Part shown: positions 18,282-27,191 of the stretch, piece by piece
Position numbering within the stretch: position 1 is the stretch's first letter
Layout: the number at the start of each line of letters is the position of its first letter
Assembly (NCBI RefSeq): GCF_016508585.1
Contig: NZ_JADVOP010000008.1
Coordinates: forward strand, 62,001-126,000
From: Acinetobacter baumannii
GTDB taxonomy: Bacteria; Pseudomonadota; Gammaproteobacteria; Pseudomonadales; Moraxellaceae
Direction of reading: 5' to 3'
DNA length: 64,000 bases
Made by a program: the position numbers and the translations under genes
The notes under the pieces: model-generated
What the model saw: the letters and a program-made list of their open reading frames with translations, nothing else
The model's database searches: none
Told to the model about the DNA's origin: nothing

Positions 18282-19421
18282 ATGTCACAAGATCAAAAAC
18301 CAACTGAAACGGCAACGCCTGCACCTGCACCTGCACCTGCACAGCAGACATCAGGAGCAACTGTAACGCCACCGCCATCAAGTAAATTAATTCCTACAGC
18401 CAAAAGAACATTGTTGATTATGTTTTTGGTATTGCTGGTGGGGATTGCGGTGATTATGCGTGCTTGGAAAATTGGTCCGTTTGACAGTGCAGTAGAGTCA
18501 ACCGACAACAGCTATATCAAAGGTAAAACCACTGTTCTATCTTCGCAAATTAATGGTTATATCAAAGATGTCCTAGTCACCGATTTTGATCATGTCAAAA
18601 AAGGTCAGCCGTTAATGCATATTGATACCACCACCTATGATCAGAAAGTTACTCAGGCTGAAGCGGGTGTTGACCAGGCCAACACGACTTTAGCCAATCA
18701 AAGCCAAGCCATTGAACAGCGCAAAGCGGATATCGTCGCAGCACAGGCCAAAGTTGAACAAGCCAGAGCAAGCTATGAGTTATCTACAGCACAACTTCGT
18801 CGTTATCAACAACTGGGCAACAGTGGTGCGACCTCTAAAACCGAACAAGACAAAGCCGCAGCAGATGTAAAAAATAATTTGGCATTATTAAAGCAGGCTG
18901 AGGCAAACGTTTTAGTCGCTCAAGAGGCCTTGAAAACAGCACAAGTTGCTGAATCTGGACTTAAAGCACAAGTCACCAATGCCAAAGCACAATTTGACCA
19001 GGCAGTGACCACTAAAGACTACAGTATTATTTCAGCACCGATGGATGGACAACTTGGAGAAGTAACACCGCGTGTTGGACAATATGTTTCAGCAGGAACA
19101 CAGTTGATGTATCTGATTCCACAACAGACCTGGGTGATTGCCAACTTTAAAGAAACTCAAATCGCGGATATGCGTATTGGACAGAAAGCAAGCTTTACTG
19201 TGGATGCAATGAAGCATCAAAAATTTACTGGACACGTTGAACAAATTTCACCGGCTGCCGGTGCTGAATTTAGCGTATTGAAACCAGACAACACTACAGG
19301 AAACTTCACCAAAGTTGTGCAGCGCATTTCAGTGCGGATTGCAATTGATCCAAATCAAAAAGGTTTAGAGTTCTTACGACCAGGAATGTCTGTAGTGACT
19401 TCTGTCGATACACAATCCTAG
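18282..19421 (+). CDS. HlyD/EmrA-family membrane fusion protein
   Basis: Periplasmic adaptor of a tripartite efflux pump, 379 residues from the ATG at 18282; an upstream in-frame TTG at 18270 is less likely. A Pro/Ala-rich cytoplasmic tail (residues about 8-38, PAPAPAPAQQ) precedes one transmembrane helix (about 48-66). The biotinyl-lipoyl half motifs (ISSQINGYIKDVLVTDFDHVKKGQPL and SAPMDGQLGEVTPRVGQYVSAGTQL-like) flank a long coiled-coil of Ala/Gln-rich helices. It completes the tetR-pump-adaptor operon. Confidence 0.9.
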   Translation: MSQDQKPTETATPAPAPAPAQQTSGATVTPPPSSKLIPTAKRTLLIMFLVLLVGIAVIMRAWKIGPFDSAVESTDNSYIKGKTTVLSSQINGYIKDVLVTDFDHVKKGQPLMHIDTTTYDQKVTQAEAGVDQANTTLANQSQAIEQRKADIVAAQAKVEQARASYELSTAQLRRYQQLGNSGATSKTEQDKAAADVKNNLALLKQAEANVLVAQEALKTAQVAESGLKAQVTNAKAQFDQAVTTKDYSIISAPMDGQLGEVTPRVGQYVSAGTQLMYLIPQQTWVIANFKETQIADMRIGQKASFTVDAMKHQKFTGHVEQISPAAGAEFSVLKPDNTTGNFTKVVQRISVRIAIDPNQKGLEFLRPGMSVVTSVDTQS

Positions 19422-19539
19422 TTGATGCTGGCGACCGAATGGCGTTTCGCAGAGTATGTTTACTCAAATCTTTATTCCTTGACAGATTTGAGTAAACTAA
19501 CCTGTAAATACATTTCCCTTTACGAAAGATTTGCTCAAG

Positions 19540-20436
19540 ATGACGATGTTTGATCCCATTGCCCAAACAATTTCTGATCAGCACTTAGATTTAGATTATT
19601 CTGTGCAACTCACGGTTAGGCGTCTTGACCAAATTCATCCAAACATTTCAGGCAATAAATTTTTTAAACTTAAATATAATTTTATAGAAGCTCAGCGTCT
19701 TGGCTTTAAAAAAATTCTGACTTTTGGTGGCGCATATTCCAATCATATTGCTGCAACAGCGTATGCAGCACAATTCTTCGGCTTTGAAAGCATGGGAATT
19801 ATTCGTGGAGAGGAATTAGCCAATAAAACGTATAACCCCACCCTCAAGCTTGCCCAACAAATGGGCATGGATTTAAAATTTGTTTCACGTGAAAATTATA
19901 AGCTAAAGCAAGATCCTGAGTTTAATCAGCAACTCCAAGTAGAGTATCCCGATAGTTATATAATTCCTGAAGGCGGTACGAATGGCTTGGCGATACAAGG
20001 CTGTCAAGAAATTTTAAATCCTCATGATTATACTCAGTATGATGTAATCTGTTGTGCTGTAGGGACAGGTGGAACAATTGCAGGCATTATTGAAAGCAGC
20101 GCGCCTAAACAACATATTCTTGGCTTCTCGGCACTAAAAGGTGATTTCCTTAAACAGGATATTCAGCAGTGGACACAGCGGACCAATTGGTCACTCACAG
20201 ATGCCTACTGTTGCGGTGGTTATGCCAAGACAACACCTGAATTACTGTGCTTTATTGAAAATATTGAGCAACAATTTCAATTGCCGCTGGAACATATTTA
20301 TACAGGCAAAATGTTCTACGGCGTTTTTGATCTGATCTCTAAACATTATTTTGCTGAAAATACTCGCATACTCCTGATCCACAGTGGGGGCTTACAAGGT
20401 CGATTACAAAAAATCTCGATCAATCAAAAAAAGTGA
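19540..20436 (+). CDS. PLP-dependent ACC deaminase/D-cysteine desulfhydrase family enzyme
   Basis: Pyridoxal-phosphate enzyme of the tryptophan synthase beta fold, 298 residues. The PLP lysine lies in HPNISGNKFFKLKYNF, the family signature; FGGAYSNHIAATAYAAQFFG forms the substrate-carboxylate loop, and CCAVGTGGTIAGI binds the phosphate. The C-terminal LIHSGGLQGR is typical of D-cysteine desulfhydrase/ACC deaminase. Which substrate is used cannot be told. The start may be this ATG, one two codons on, or the TTG at 19531; none has a clear ribosome site. Confidence 0.85.
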   Translation: MTMFDPIAQTISDQHLDLDYSVQLTVRRLDQIHPNISGNKFFKLKYNFIEAQRLGFKKILTFGGAYSNHIAATAYAAQFFGFESMGIIRGEELANKTYNPTLKLAQQMGMDLKFVSRENYKLKQDPEFNQQLQVEYPDSYIIPEGGTNGLAIQGCQEILNPHDYTQYDVICCAVGTGGTIAGIIESSAPKQHILGFSALKGDFLKQDIQQWTQRTNWSLTDAYCCGGYAKTTPELLCFIENIEQQFQLPLEHIYTGKMFYGVFDLISKHYFAENTRILLIHSGGLQGRLQKISINQKK

Positions 20437-20612
20437 TGTGTCATCATTATATTGATAATTTCAGTGGCTTTGACAGAAGCGAGAAACAGAACTGTTGGAT
20501 AATGTCTCGCATATAACCAGATAAAATAACTCTCATTCTTACTGAATAATTGTTCTGAAAATTCATCTAAATTTGTCTATAATCCCCTGCTGATCATTAT
20601 CATGAGTGTGTT

Positions 20613-21812
20613 ATGTCTTCGAGCCAATACGATGTTGTAGTCCTTGGTGCAGGTGCTTCAGGTTTAATGCTTGCAGCCAAAGCTGCTGCACGTGGACGTA
20701 AAGTTTTGGTCGTTGAGAAAGCCAACAAAGTGGGTAAGAAAATTCTCATGTCCGGTGGTGGAAAGTGTAATTTCACCAACCTCTATGTTGAGCCTGATCA
20801 TTTTATTTCACATAATCCTCATTTTGTTATCTCAGCCCTTACACGTTATACCAATTGGGATTTTATTGGTATGGTTTGTGAATACGGTATCGACTATGAA
20901 GAACGTAAACATGGGCAGCTGTTTACCCTGAATGGTGCCAAAGAAATTTTAGCCATGCTGCTCAATGAATGTGAAAAAACCCATCTGGTCGACATCAAAA
21001 CCAGTTGCGAAGTCAAAGGCATTACATGTAGCGCAGAGGATCATTTTCAGGTTGCAACGAGTCTCGGCTATTTTCAAGCGCAATCCGTTGTGGTTGCTTC
21101 GGGTGGTTTATCCATACCCACTTTAGGTGGGTCAGGGATTGGCTATGAAATTGCCAAACAGTTTGGTCACCACATCTTCCCAACACGAGCAGGCTTGGTT
21201 CCTTTTACTTTCTCCGATCAATTTAAAGAAGTGACAACACGCCTAAGTGGTAACGCAGTCGAAGCAACACTATCCAACGATCTCAACAGTTTTACTGAAG
21301 CCCTGCTGTTTACCCACCGTGGTTTAAGTGGTCCAAGTTCGTTACAACTGTCCAATTACTGGAATGCAGGACAAACCTTTAATATCGATTTTCTACCGAG
21401 TCTCGAATTATTTGATTTTTTCAAGGCAAAAAAACAAACTCAAGCTAAAGTTTTGCTGAGAACTTTATTGACTGAACATTTACCTAAAAGTGTAGTGCTT
21501 GAATTACAAAATCTGATTTGGTCAACATGGGCAGAAACAGCAATTGGACAATTAAGCGATGAAAAGCTTGAACATATCGCCAAGCAATTACATCAATTCG
21601 AAGTTAAACCTTCCGGTACAGAGGGCTATCGAACAGCTGAGGTCACTTTAGGTGGAGTGGATACTACTGAGGTTTCTTCCAAAACCATGGAAAGTAAAAA
21701 GCAAAAAGGTTTGTTTTTTATTGGTGAAATTCTGGATGTCACTGGGCATCTCGGTGGATTTAATTTTCAATGGGCATGGGCTTCAGCACATGCCGCATCT
21801 GAATATGTTTAA
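20613..21812 (+). CDS. BaiN/HI0933-family flavoprotein (YhiN-like)
   Basis: NAD(P)/FAD-dependent oxidoreductase of 399 residues. The dinucleotide motif VVVLGAGASGLMLAAKAAARG is at the N-terminus, followed by MSGGGKCNFTN, the hallmark of the HI0933 family. Later segments TRAGLVPFTF, THRGLSGPSSLQLS and the C-terminal GEILDVTGHLGGFNFQWAWASAHAA complete it. Physiological substrate is unknown in most bacteria. A near-consensus -10 (TATAAT) lies about 30 bp before the ATG. The downstream neighbour converges on it. Confidence 0.9.
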   Translation: MSSSQYDVVVLGAGASGLMLAAKAAARGRKVLVVEKANKVGKKILMSGGGKCNFTNLYVEPDHFISHNPHFVISALTRYTNWDFIGMVCEYGIDYEERKHGQLFTLNGAKEILAMLLNECEKTHLVDIKTSCEVKGITCSAEDHFQVATSLGYFQAQSVVVASGGLSIPTLGGSGIGYEIAKQFGHHIFPTRAGLVPFTFSDQFKEVTTRLSGNAVEATLSNDLNSFTEALLFTHRGLSGPSSLQLSNYWNAGQTFNIDFLPSLELFDFFKAKKQTQAKVLLRTLLTEHLPKSVVLELQNLIWSTWAETAIGQLSDEKLEHIAKQLHQFEVKPSGTEGYRTAEVTLGGVDTTEVSSKTMESKKQKGLFFIGEILDVTGHLGGFNFQWAWASAHAASEYV

Positions 21813-21838
21813 ACCCTCTACACTTGGAGTTTATCCAT

Positions 21839-21991
21839 TTACTCCAAATAGTCTGTTTGAAATAAAATAAGTTGGTTTTGGATTTGCTGTTTTTGGGTAA
21901 CGCGTTGAATCGCCAAATCCATACGATTCTGTCGGTCTTTTCTAGCAAATAAAGACTGATGAATTTTTTGAACAAAATGGATTAATTTCAT
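21839..21991 (-). CDS. small protein of 50 residues, unknown function
   Basis: The frame begins MKLIHFVQKIHQSLFARKDR and is rich in Gln (about 9 of 50), predicted to be mostly helical and amphipathic, with no signal peptide or membrane helix. A good Shine-Dalgarno sequence (AAAGGAAA) sits 6 bp before the ATG. The frame ends 26 bp from the end of the flavoprotein gene. I do not recognise it. It is likely real because of the ribosome site and orderly codons, but this rests on sequence reading only. Confidence 0.6.
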   Translation of the reverse strand: MKLIHFVQKIHQSLFARKDRQNRMDLAIQRVTQKQQIQNQLILFQTDYLE

Positions 21992-22142
21992 TTCTATTTC
22001 CTTTAAAAATGACTTTTATTCAGCTCGATTGATGTTTTACTTCTTACATATGAATGACTTGAATTTAGACAATAAATCAGTCGATGTCTATCTTTTTTCA
22101 AGAAAAAACATCATATAAAGCACTTCACTTATACCGAATCAA

Positions 22143-22307
22143 TCACGGTTGGGATTTATTTTGAGATTCGTCTTGTTTTTCAACAAAATCCGCTTGCTGC
22201 TTCTTGGGCTTTGAAAAAACAAATTTATATGCACTTGCCAAAAAACCAACCGTAATACCGGCGATCACAATTGGAGCAATAAAATTATTTGGCTTTTTCT
22301 TTGACAT
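22143..22307 (-). CDS. small membrane protein of 54 residues
   Basis: The product starts MSKKKPNNFIAPIVIAGITV: a short basic N-terminus, one transmembrane helix (about 9-30), then a Lys/Gln-rich tail. A strong Shine-Dalgarno sequence (GGGAGATTGAG) precedes the ATG. It lies 29 bp downstream of the mechanosensitive channel terminator and points the same way. No family is recognised. Single-helix topology suggests a membrane-bound accessory protein, but this is a guess. Confidence 0.7.
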   Translation of the reverse strand: MSKKKPNNFIAPIVIAGITVGFLASAYKFVFSKPKKQQADFVEKQDESQNKSQP

Positions 22308-22335
22308 CTCAATCTCCCTTATTTTTTGACCTTAA

Positions 22336-22370
22336 AATAAAAAATCGATCAAGCTTTCATCCTGATCGAT
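22336..22370 (-). terminator. terminator downstream of the mechanosensitive channel gene
   Basis: On the minus strand the arms ATCGATCA and TGATCGAT pair across an 11-bp loop and are followed by a T-rich run. It lies 20 bp past the channel gene stop. Confidence 0.75.
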
Positions 22371-22389
22371 CTTTGTCAGGATTTACATG

Positions 22390-24012
22390 TTAATTCGGGT
22401 CATCTTTATCCTCTTTAAAAGAATCGGTTAAAGATTTATATTCATTTTCGATCGCAGGTGTATCTGCTGTAACTTGGCTCGAATCTGCTACAGGAGTGAC
22501 AGCTGAATCTGTATTCTTCTGATTTAAAGGATTTGGTTGAGTTGCCTGTTGTTTTGCTTTGTCAATCAAATCTGTTAAAACACGTTCAGCAGGTTGACGA
22601 CCACCCAGACCAAACGCCAAGGCAAATGCCACTGCAACAGAACCCAAGGTTAGACCAAATGCAAGGTTAACAATTGAATCTGCAATACCCATGGCTTTTA
22701 AGCCCATTGCAATCACCAACCCCATGATCAATACACGAACGAGATTTCCCAACCATCTAGAACTGTTATATTCTCCACGTTGTACAACATTTGCCACGAT
22801 ATTGGCCAGCCAGAAACCAATAACCAGTATGACGGCACCCAAGAGAATATTCGCACCAAAGTGGATGAACATCGAGATCAGCCCACTGACCTGCTCAAAA
22901 CCGAGTCGATTCGCAGCTTCTGAAACTGCAAATAACATGGTAAAGAACACAATTAAATATCCAATGATGCAAGAAACTTTAGTTTCACCTAAAAAGCGTT
23001 GTACATCTAATTTAGCAGGAATTGAATCTACGCCTGTTTCTGCAACAACTTCCGCAACCAAACGTCCTACAAAACGGGACACCACATATGCAACAATTAA
23101 AATTAATCCTGCTGCAATAATATGTGGAATCGCATACATAATTTCACCCAACATCATTGTTGCAGGTTGTGAAATTGCCTGTATACCCAAAGCTTCAAAT
23201 GCCACGATTAAAGCAGTAATCATGACCACAGCAAAAACAAATGAACCTAAAAACTTAGACAATCCCTGATCTGAATTTTTAAATAACCCCACTTTTTCAG
23301 CTTGGCTTTGTAAATTTAAACTACTGATTAAGCCCTCAACAATCCCACGAACAATTTTCGCCAAGATATAACCAACAAAAATGATCACACCCGCAATAAA
23401 AATATTAGGTAAATAAGAAATGGCTTCATTCAACATCGATTGAACAGGAACCAATAATCCCTGCAATCCTAAGATTGACAGAACAATTGGCAGGAACAAC
23501 AATAAAATCAGCCAGTAAACAATATCGGCGATATTGTGGCTAATTGGACTGACACCGACATCTGCACTTAGCTTTTCATCCAGTTGAGTACGATCCAAAG
23601 CTTTTTTTAGCCCGACTTTAACGAGATTTGCTACAATCCATCCAATAAATCCTATCGCTACAGCAGCCAGCAATTGCGGGATAAACAACAAGAATTGTTG
23701 AATCATCAAACTAAATGGACTACTCACACTGTTCAGGTTCAATACATTGAGCGCACCAATTACAGCAATGACCATAACCACCCAGAAAATAATTCTGGAA
23801 AGTATACTCTCGATGTTTGAACGATGCCCTGTAGCAGAAGATAATTTCGAATTCGTTCCCAGTTTCTCTAGGATCTTTCTAAAACCTGCTGCGACAATCA
23901 ATGCAATAATCCATCCAACAATGAGGATAGCTACAGCGGCTAAAATAGGGTGAAATTGATTCCAATAATACATGGCATCAAAATTCCCCTGAGTGTGTAA
24001 AATTTCATTCAT
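22390..24012 (-). CDS. mechanosensitive ion channel-like protein with conserved TM-helix repeats
   Basis: Large inner-membrane protein, 540 residues, with about ten hydrophobic helices. It contains repeated units of the conserved TM_helix type (VAIGFIGWIVANLVKVGLKKALDRT, IIFVGYILAKIVRGIVEGLI, LIVAYVVSRFVGRLVAEVV, VIGFWLANIVANVVQRG), followed by a C-terminal FGLTLGSVAVAFALAFGLGGR resembling the MscS pore helix. The tail (about 490-540) is hydrophilic and acidic. A role in osmotic protection is inferred from the family; gating has rarely been tested for this architecture. Confidence 0.82.
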   Translation of the reverse strand: MNEILHTQGNFDAMYYWNQFHPILAAVAILIVGWIIALIVAAGFRKILEKLGTNSKLSSATGHRSNIESILSRIIFWVVMVIAVIGALNVLNLNSVSSPFSLMIQQFLLFIPQLLAAVAIGFIGWIVANLVKVGLKKALDRTQLDEKLSADVGVSPISHNIADIVYWLILLLFLPIVLSILGLQGLLVPVQSMLNEAISYLPNIFIAGVIIFVGYILAKIVRGIVEGLISSLNLQSQAEKVGLFKNSDQGLSKFLGSFVFAVVMITALIVAFEALGIQAISQPATMMLGEIMYAIPHIIAAGLILIVAYVVSRFVGRLVAEVVAETGVDSIPAKLDVQRFLGETKVSCIIGYLIVFFTMLFAVSEAANRLGFEQVSGLISMFIHFGANILLGAVILVIGFWLANIVANVVQRGEYNSSRWLGNLVRVLIMGLVIAMGLKAMGIADSIVNLAFGLTLGSVAVAFALAFGLGGRQPAERVLTDLIDKAKQQATQPNPLNQKNTDSAVTPVADSSQVTADTPAIENEYKSLTDSFKEDKDDPN

Positions 24013-24194
24013 TTTTATTCCCTCAAGTTATACATTTATAACAATTTGAGTGTGCTCAAATGACTTCAAGCATCATTCTTATTTTCAACAGAAAGCGTGA
24101 TGAACTACTCTTTTACTTTATAATTTGCTTATATAACGATCAATTTTTACTGCATAAATACAACAAAACAAAGCATAAATGCTAAGCAGAATCA

Positions 24195-24224
24195 AAAAAC
24201 CCCAGCTTACTGGCTAGGGTTTTT
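24195..24224. terminator. bidirectional terminator near the small membrane protein gene
   Basis: The stem AAAAACCCcAGC with GCTaGGGTTTTT (one mismatch) around a 6-bp loop has A and T tracts on both sides. It lies 37 bp past the stop of the 47-residue minus-strand gene and before the channel gene, and should separate them. Confidence 0.75.
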
Positions 24225-24261
24225 GCTTAAGTTATCATTTAAATTATTGATAAATTTGAAA

Positions 24262-24405
24262 TTAGAGCCAATCGGCTATCATGTAAACAAGCAATGATAA
24301 AAGAAATAACCCCACAAGAATAAGCATATAAATTGGTAAGCGATTCTTATGTGTGATCTCTTCATTACTGGTTACATAAGATGGTTTATTGAAATCGTGT
24401 CTCAT
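24262..24405 (-). CDS. small single-helix membrane protein, 47 residues
   Basis: The frame encodes MRHDFNKPSYVTSNEEITHK, then a C-terminal transmembrane helix (about 24-42, YMLILVGLFLLSLLVYMIA). A very strong Shine-Dalgarno sequence (GGAGGTGG) lies just before the ATG, and an intrinsic terminator follows, so it looks like a complete one-gene unit. It is below most annotation cut-offs. I recognise no family. Topology is predicted N-in. Confidence 0.75.
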   Translation of the reverse strand: MRHDFNKPSYVTSNEEITHKNRLPIYMLILVGLFLLSLLVYMIADWL

Positions 24406-24564
24406 GATATCCACCTCCATCAATTTGATGTATTTTTATACTACCAGTCTATTCATCAACTTTGTGTAAAATATTTTAAGTAAAAGTAAATTTTAATCTA
24501 ACGCAGTACGAGACAGATAAATGGGCTATAATATGTACCCCCATTTTTGTTGACTATTGTATAT

Positions 24565-24987
24565 ATGGCATATCAACGACAAAGTGTCGCACTCGATCTA
24601 GACACCGATGTCACTCATCAATGCTTCTTACATACATCTAGAGATGATCATTTAATCGGAATCATTGAGTTTAGTAAGCCTAGCTATATTTTAAAGTGGG
24701 GAGATCTCGAATATTTCCGTAGACGTACTGATGAATTTTCAGTAATGCCTTTCCCTGAATGTGTCAATGCGATGATTATTGATATTCGTAATGTCAGTTC
24801 ATTTTTAGACAATGATGTTCCCATTATTCCCTGGCGTTTACTTGAGGAAGATTGCCCAATACGACTCGTCGTTCCTCAAGATCGCTTGGAACATTATGCG
24901 GGAATTTTTGAGCCCACTTGGCTCACCTCTGATATTGAAGTCGCAATTCATGAGTTACGAGAGTTTATGGATATGTTTGTCCACTAA
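24565..24987 (+). CDS. hypothetical protein with STAS-like pattern
   Basis: A 140-residue soluble protein (MAYQRQSVALDLD...) without signal peptide or membrane helix. The order of hydrophobic strand and helix resembles a STAS/SpoIIAA fold: NAMIIDIRNVSSFLDNDVPI (strand then helix), CPIRLVVPQDRLEHYAGIFE, and DIEVAIHELREFM at the end. This resemblance is by eye and no catalytic Ser is in the usual place, so a phosphorylatable anti-anti-sigma role is doubtful. A -10 like TATAAT is at 24531. A longer start at TTG 24547 is possible. Confidence 0.65.
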   Translation: MAYQRQSVALDLDTDVTHQCFLHTSRDDHLIGIIEFSKPSYILKWGDLEYFRRRTDEFSVMPFPECVNAMIIDIRNVSSFLDNDVPIIPWRLLEEDCPIRLVVPQDRLEHYAGIFEPTWLTSDIEVAIHELREFMDMFVH

Positions 24988-25017
24988 TCGATCAGCAAAT
25001 ATGACTGATGCTGGATT

Positions 25018-25467
25018 CTATTCTGCAAACATTTTTGCCGCCATCCGTTTTGCCTGCTTTCCATAAAACCAATGGGTAATTAAATAAAGAGGAATGGCAA
25101 GCAGGAGCAGCATAATGGTCATTGTGCTCAAAAATCGAATATTTTGCATATAGGCAAGGAATGTTTGCCAAATTTCAGGGTCGTTGCGGGAAAAAAACCA
25201 AACGCCTGCAAAAACACCCAATAAATTATAACTCCAGAAAATGAGCGTGAAACCTAAGGTTAAACTTCTACGTTCTTTATCAGTAGGTGCCCGACGTTGT
25301 TGTTTGAGAAAACGATGCAATACAATAATCATGGCAAGTAAATAAGGTATTGCTGTTAATACACCAGCAATCTCATTGGGTAAAATTGCTGCCAATACAC
25401 CAGCAATCATCGTTAACACTAAACAGAGTAGAAAAAACCAGAAAAAATATTTGTTTAAAGAAACCAT
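25018..25467 (-). CDS. small inner-membrane protein, ABZJ_00895-like
   Basis: A 149-residue protein with four predicted helices: about 7-29, 33-51, 70-93 and 112-134. A cytoplasmic loop between helices 2 and 3 is basic (HRFLKQQRRAPTDKERRS). It resembles, from memory, the Acinetobacter-restricted family named ABZJ_00895; I could not check this. It converges on the 140-residue plus-strand gene. The next plus-strand element is the RNA candidate. Function unknown. Confidence 0.75.
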   Translation of the reverse strand: MVSLNKYFFWFFLLCLVLTMIAGVLAAILPNEIAGVLTAIPYLLAMIIVLHRFLKQQRRAPTDKERRSLTLGFTLIFWSYNLLGVFAGVWFFSRNDPEIWQTFLAYMQNIRFLSTMTIMLLLLAIPLYLITHWFYGKQAKRMAAKMFAE

Positions 25468-25561
25468 AGTGTCGACTTAAATTGCAATCAGAACCGCATT
25501 ATAAAATTTTTTAAATTTTTTTTCATTTTCTTGTCAACCAATCTGAAACTGTTGTCGTTAT

Positions 25562-25751
25562 ATAAGTATAAGGTCTGCAGCAACCAAGTTTATTGCACGG
25601 CATCCGCAGTTAAATTTGGAGACCTTAACTCCCCCAGAGAGACTAAAAACTTATGCTTCTTCAAGATTTAGAATAGCAGCCTGAATCTTTACACATGAAG
25701 TATTTTGGCCGACGATTTACTCATCACTCGAATCGTCGGCTTTTGTTTTTT
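25562..25751 (+). ncRNA. candidate structured non-coding RNA with intrinsic terminator
   Basis: The region between two minus-strand genes has no reading frame but several nested pairings: ATAAGT (25562-25567) with ACTTAT (25649-25654), and inside it AAGGTCT (25570-25576) with AGACCTT (25620-25626). It ends with a 10-bp stem and T run at 25708-25751. No plus-strand gene follows, so a riboswitch is unlikely. I saw no good promoter, so the 5' end is approximate. It could be a known RNA such as 6S in diverged form, but I could not match its motifs. Confidence 0.45.
25708..25751 (+). terminator. intrinsic terminator of the candidate RNA
   Basis: GCCGACGATT pairs perfectly with AATCGTCGGC across a 13-bp loop, followed by TTTTGTTTTTT. 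It is the strongest terminator in this part of the window and has no plus-strand gene in front of it. Confidence 0.85.
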
Positions 25752-25985
25752 TGATCTTTGGTATTTTTCAATGCCTCATTTCTGAATAAGCGTAATATTC
25801 TGATCAGTCGAACCAAGCATTGTTCTTTTATTGAATGCTGATCAATGGGTTAATTTACTTGATATAGTCCAACCAACTCAATCTTCATACTTCGTGCCTC
25901 GTATCGACTCAAAAACACAGCGAGTTGCAAACGTCAAAAGACGCTATATTTGCTCTATGATTTTTCAACGGATTGACTATAAAGA

Positions 25986-27191
25986 CTACTTCAGTCTAAG
26001 TTGTTGTGATACTTTTAAAATGGCTAAAAATCCCGCTACAGTAAAAGCCAACATCAATATTCCCATATTGAACAAATGATTCCAAACCAGAAAGTTCAGT
26101 ACGACTCCCCCCAGAAGACCACAGGCGAATTGCATACTGCCCATAATCGCACTCGCTGTACCAGCTCTAGAACCTTGTTCAGACATTGCTAATGCCATTG
26201 CATTGGGTCCTGTAAAACCAATTCCTGAAACGGTGAGGAATAAACCCAGCATTACAACGACCAAAGGCGCTTGAAGCATTAAACCCGCTCCCACGATAAT
26301 CAGTGCACCTGTGACCTGAATCAATCCTCCTAACGTTAAACGGTGGATCACTGAAAAGCGATTGGCTAAGCGTTTGTTGATTGAAGACAGTAAAATAATA
26401 CCAAAAGCATTAAAACCAAAAGCAATTGCGAACTGTTGCTGTGTTAAATGATAGCCATCCATCAGTACCGCTGCCGCAGAACTGATATAACAAAAAAGGG
26501 CAGCACCAGTAAAACAACCTGCCATCATGGGAAAGCGAAAACTTCGATCTTTAAAAATAGCAGCATATAAAATAAAAACCTGACTAAAATTCAATTGAAG
26601 TCTACGTGAAGGTGCCAAGGTTTCTTTAAATAAGAAATGAACGCAGGCTAGACAGATCAAGCCAATGATAAATAAAGCAACAAATACCGCTTGCCAGTGA
26701 AAGAAATTCAGAATTGCAGCACCTATTGACGGCGCGAGAATCGGCGCTATCCCCATCACAATCATCATGCTGGCAAAAGCTTGAGCCGAGCCTTGCACAT
26801 CGAGACGATCACGAATGGCGGCACGTGCCATGACCACACCAACGCAACCGCCCAGCGCCTGTAAAATTCGTGCAGCAATCAATGACCAATGATCAGGAGC
26901 TAACACGCACAATAAGCTGGCAAAAGCGAACAGGGTCATACCAAAGTAAAGTGGTTTTTTACGACCGATGCGGTCGCTGATTGGGCCATAGATCAATTGC
27001 CCCACAGCCAAACCAAAGAAATATGCAGGTAAAGTATTGGCAACTTGCTGGGTGGAGACATTAAAATCTTGCGCCATTTGTGGGAGTGCTGGCAAATACA
27101 TATCGATAGATAAAGGACCTAACGAGGTAAATAGCGCCAAAAGCATAATCCAACCTGTTGAATACTGTTGACCAGCGTTTTTTTCAGACAT
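25986..27191 (-). CDS. Bcr/CflA-family MFS drug efflux transporter
   Basis: Inner-membrane antiporter of 401 residues with 12 predicted helices. The start GPLSIDMYLPALPQMAQDFN is the Bcr/CflA signature in helix 1; GQLIYGPISDRIGRKKPLYFG is MFS motif A and GGCVGVVMARAAIRD lies in helix 4. Members export bicyclomycin, chloramphenicol or other compounds; this one's substrate is not known. It is divergent from the FUSC gene, about 146 bp away. Confidence 0.92.
   Translation of the reverse strand: MSEKNAGQQYSTGWIMLLALFTSLGPLSIDMYLPALPQMAQDFNVSTQQVANTLPAYFFGLAVGQLIYGPISDRIGRKKPLYFGMTLFAFASLLCVLAPDHWSLIAARILQALGGCVGVVMARAAIRDRLDVQGSAQAFASMMIVMGIAPILAPSIGAAILNFFHWQAVFVALFIIGLICLACVHFLFKETLAPSRRLQLNFSQVFILYAAIFKDRSFRFPMMAGCFTGAALFCYISSAAAVLMDGYHLTQQQFAIAFGFNAFGIILLSSINKRLANRFSVIHRLTLGGLIQVTGALIIVGAGLMLQAPLVVVMLGLFLTVSGIGFTGPNAMALAMSEQGSRAGTASAIMGSMQFACGLLGGVVLNFLVWNHLFNMGILMLAFTVAGFLAILKVSQQLRLK

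Noticed and set aside
22691-23269. Long plus-strand frame opposite the mechanosensitive channel gene
   Set aside because: It is the antisense frame of a clearly coding membrane protein and has no recognisable product.
25968-25985. Short similarity (TTTTTCAAC-GATTGACT) to 43995-44012
   Set aside because: About 17 bp in AT-rich DNA; too short to call a repeat without a genome search, although related fragments may occur near gene ends.
25831-26079. 82-codon plus-strand frame after the RNA terminator
   Set aside because: It runs into the end of the Bcr/CflA gene in antisense, lacks a ribosome site and has no motif.
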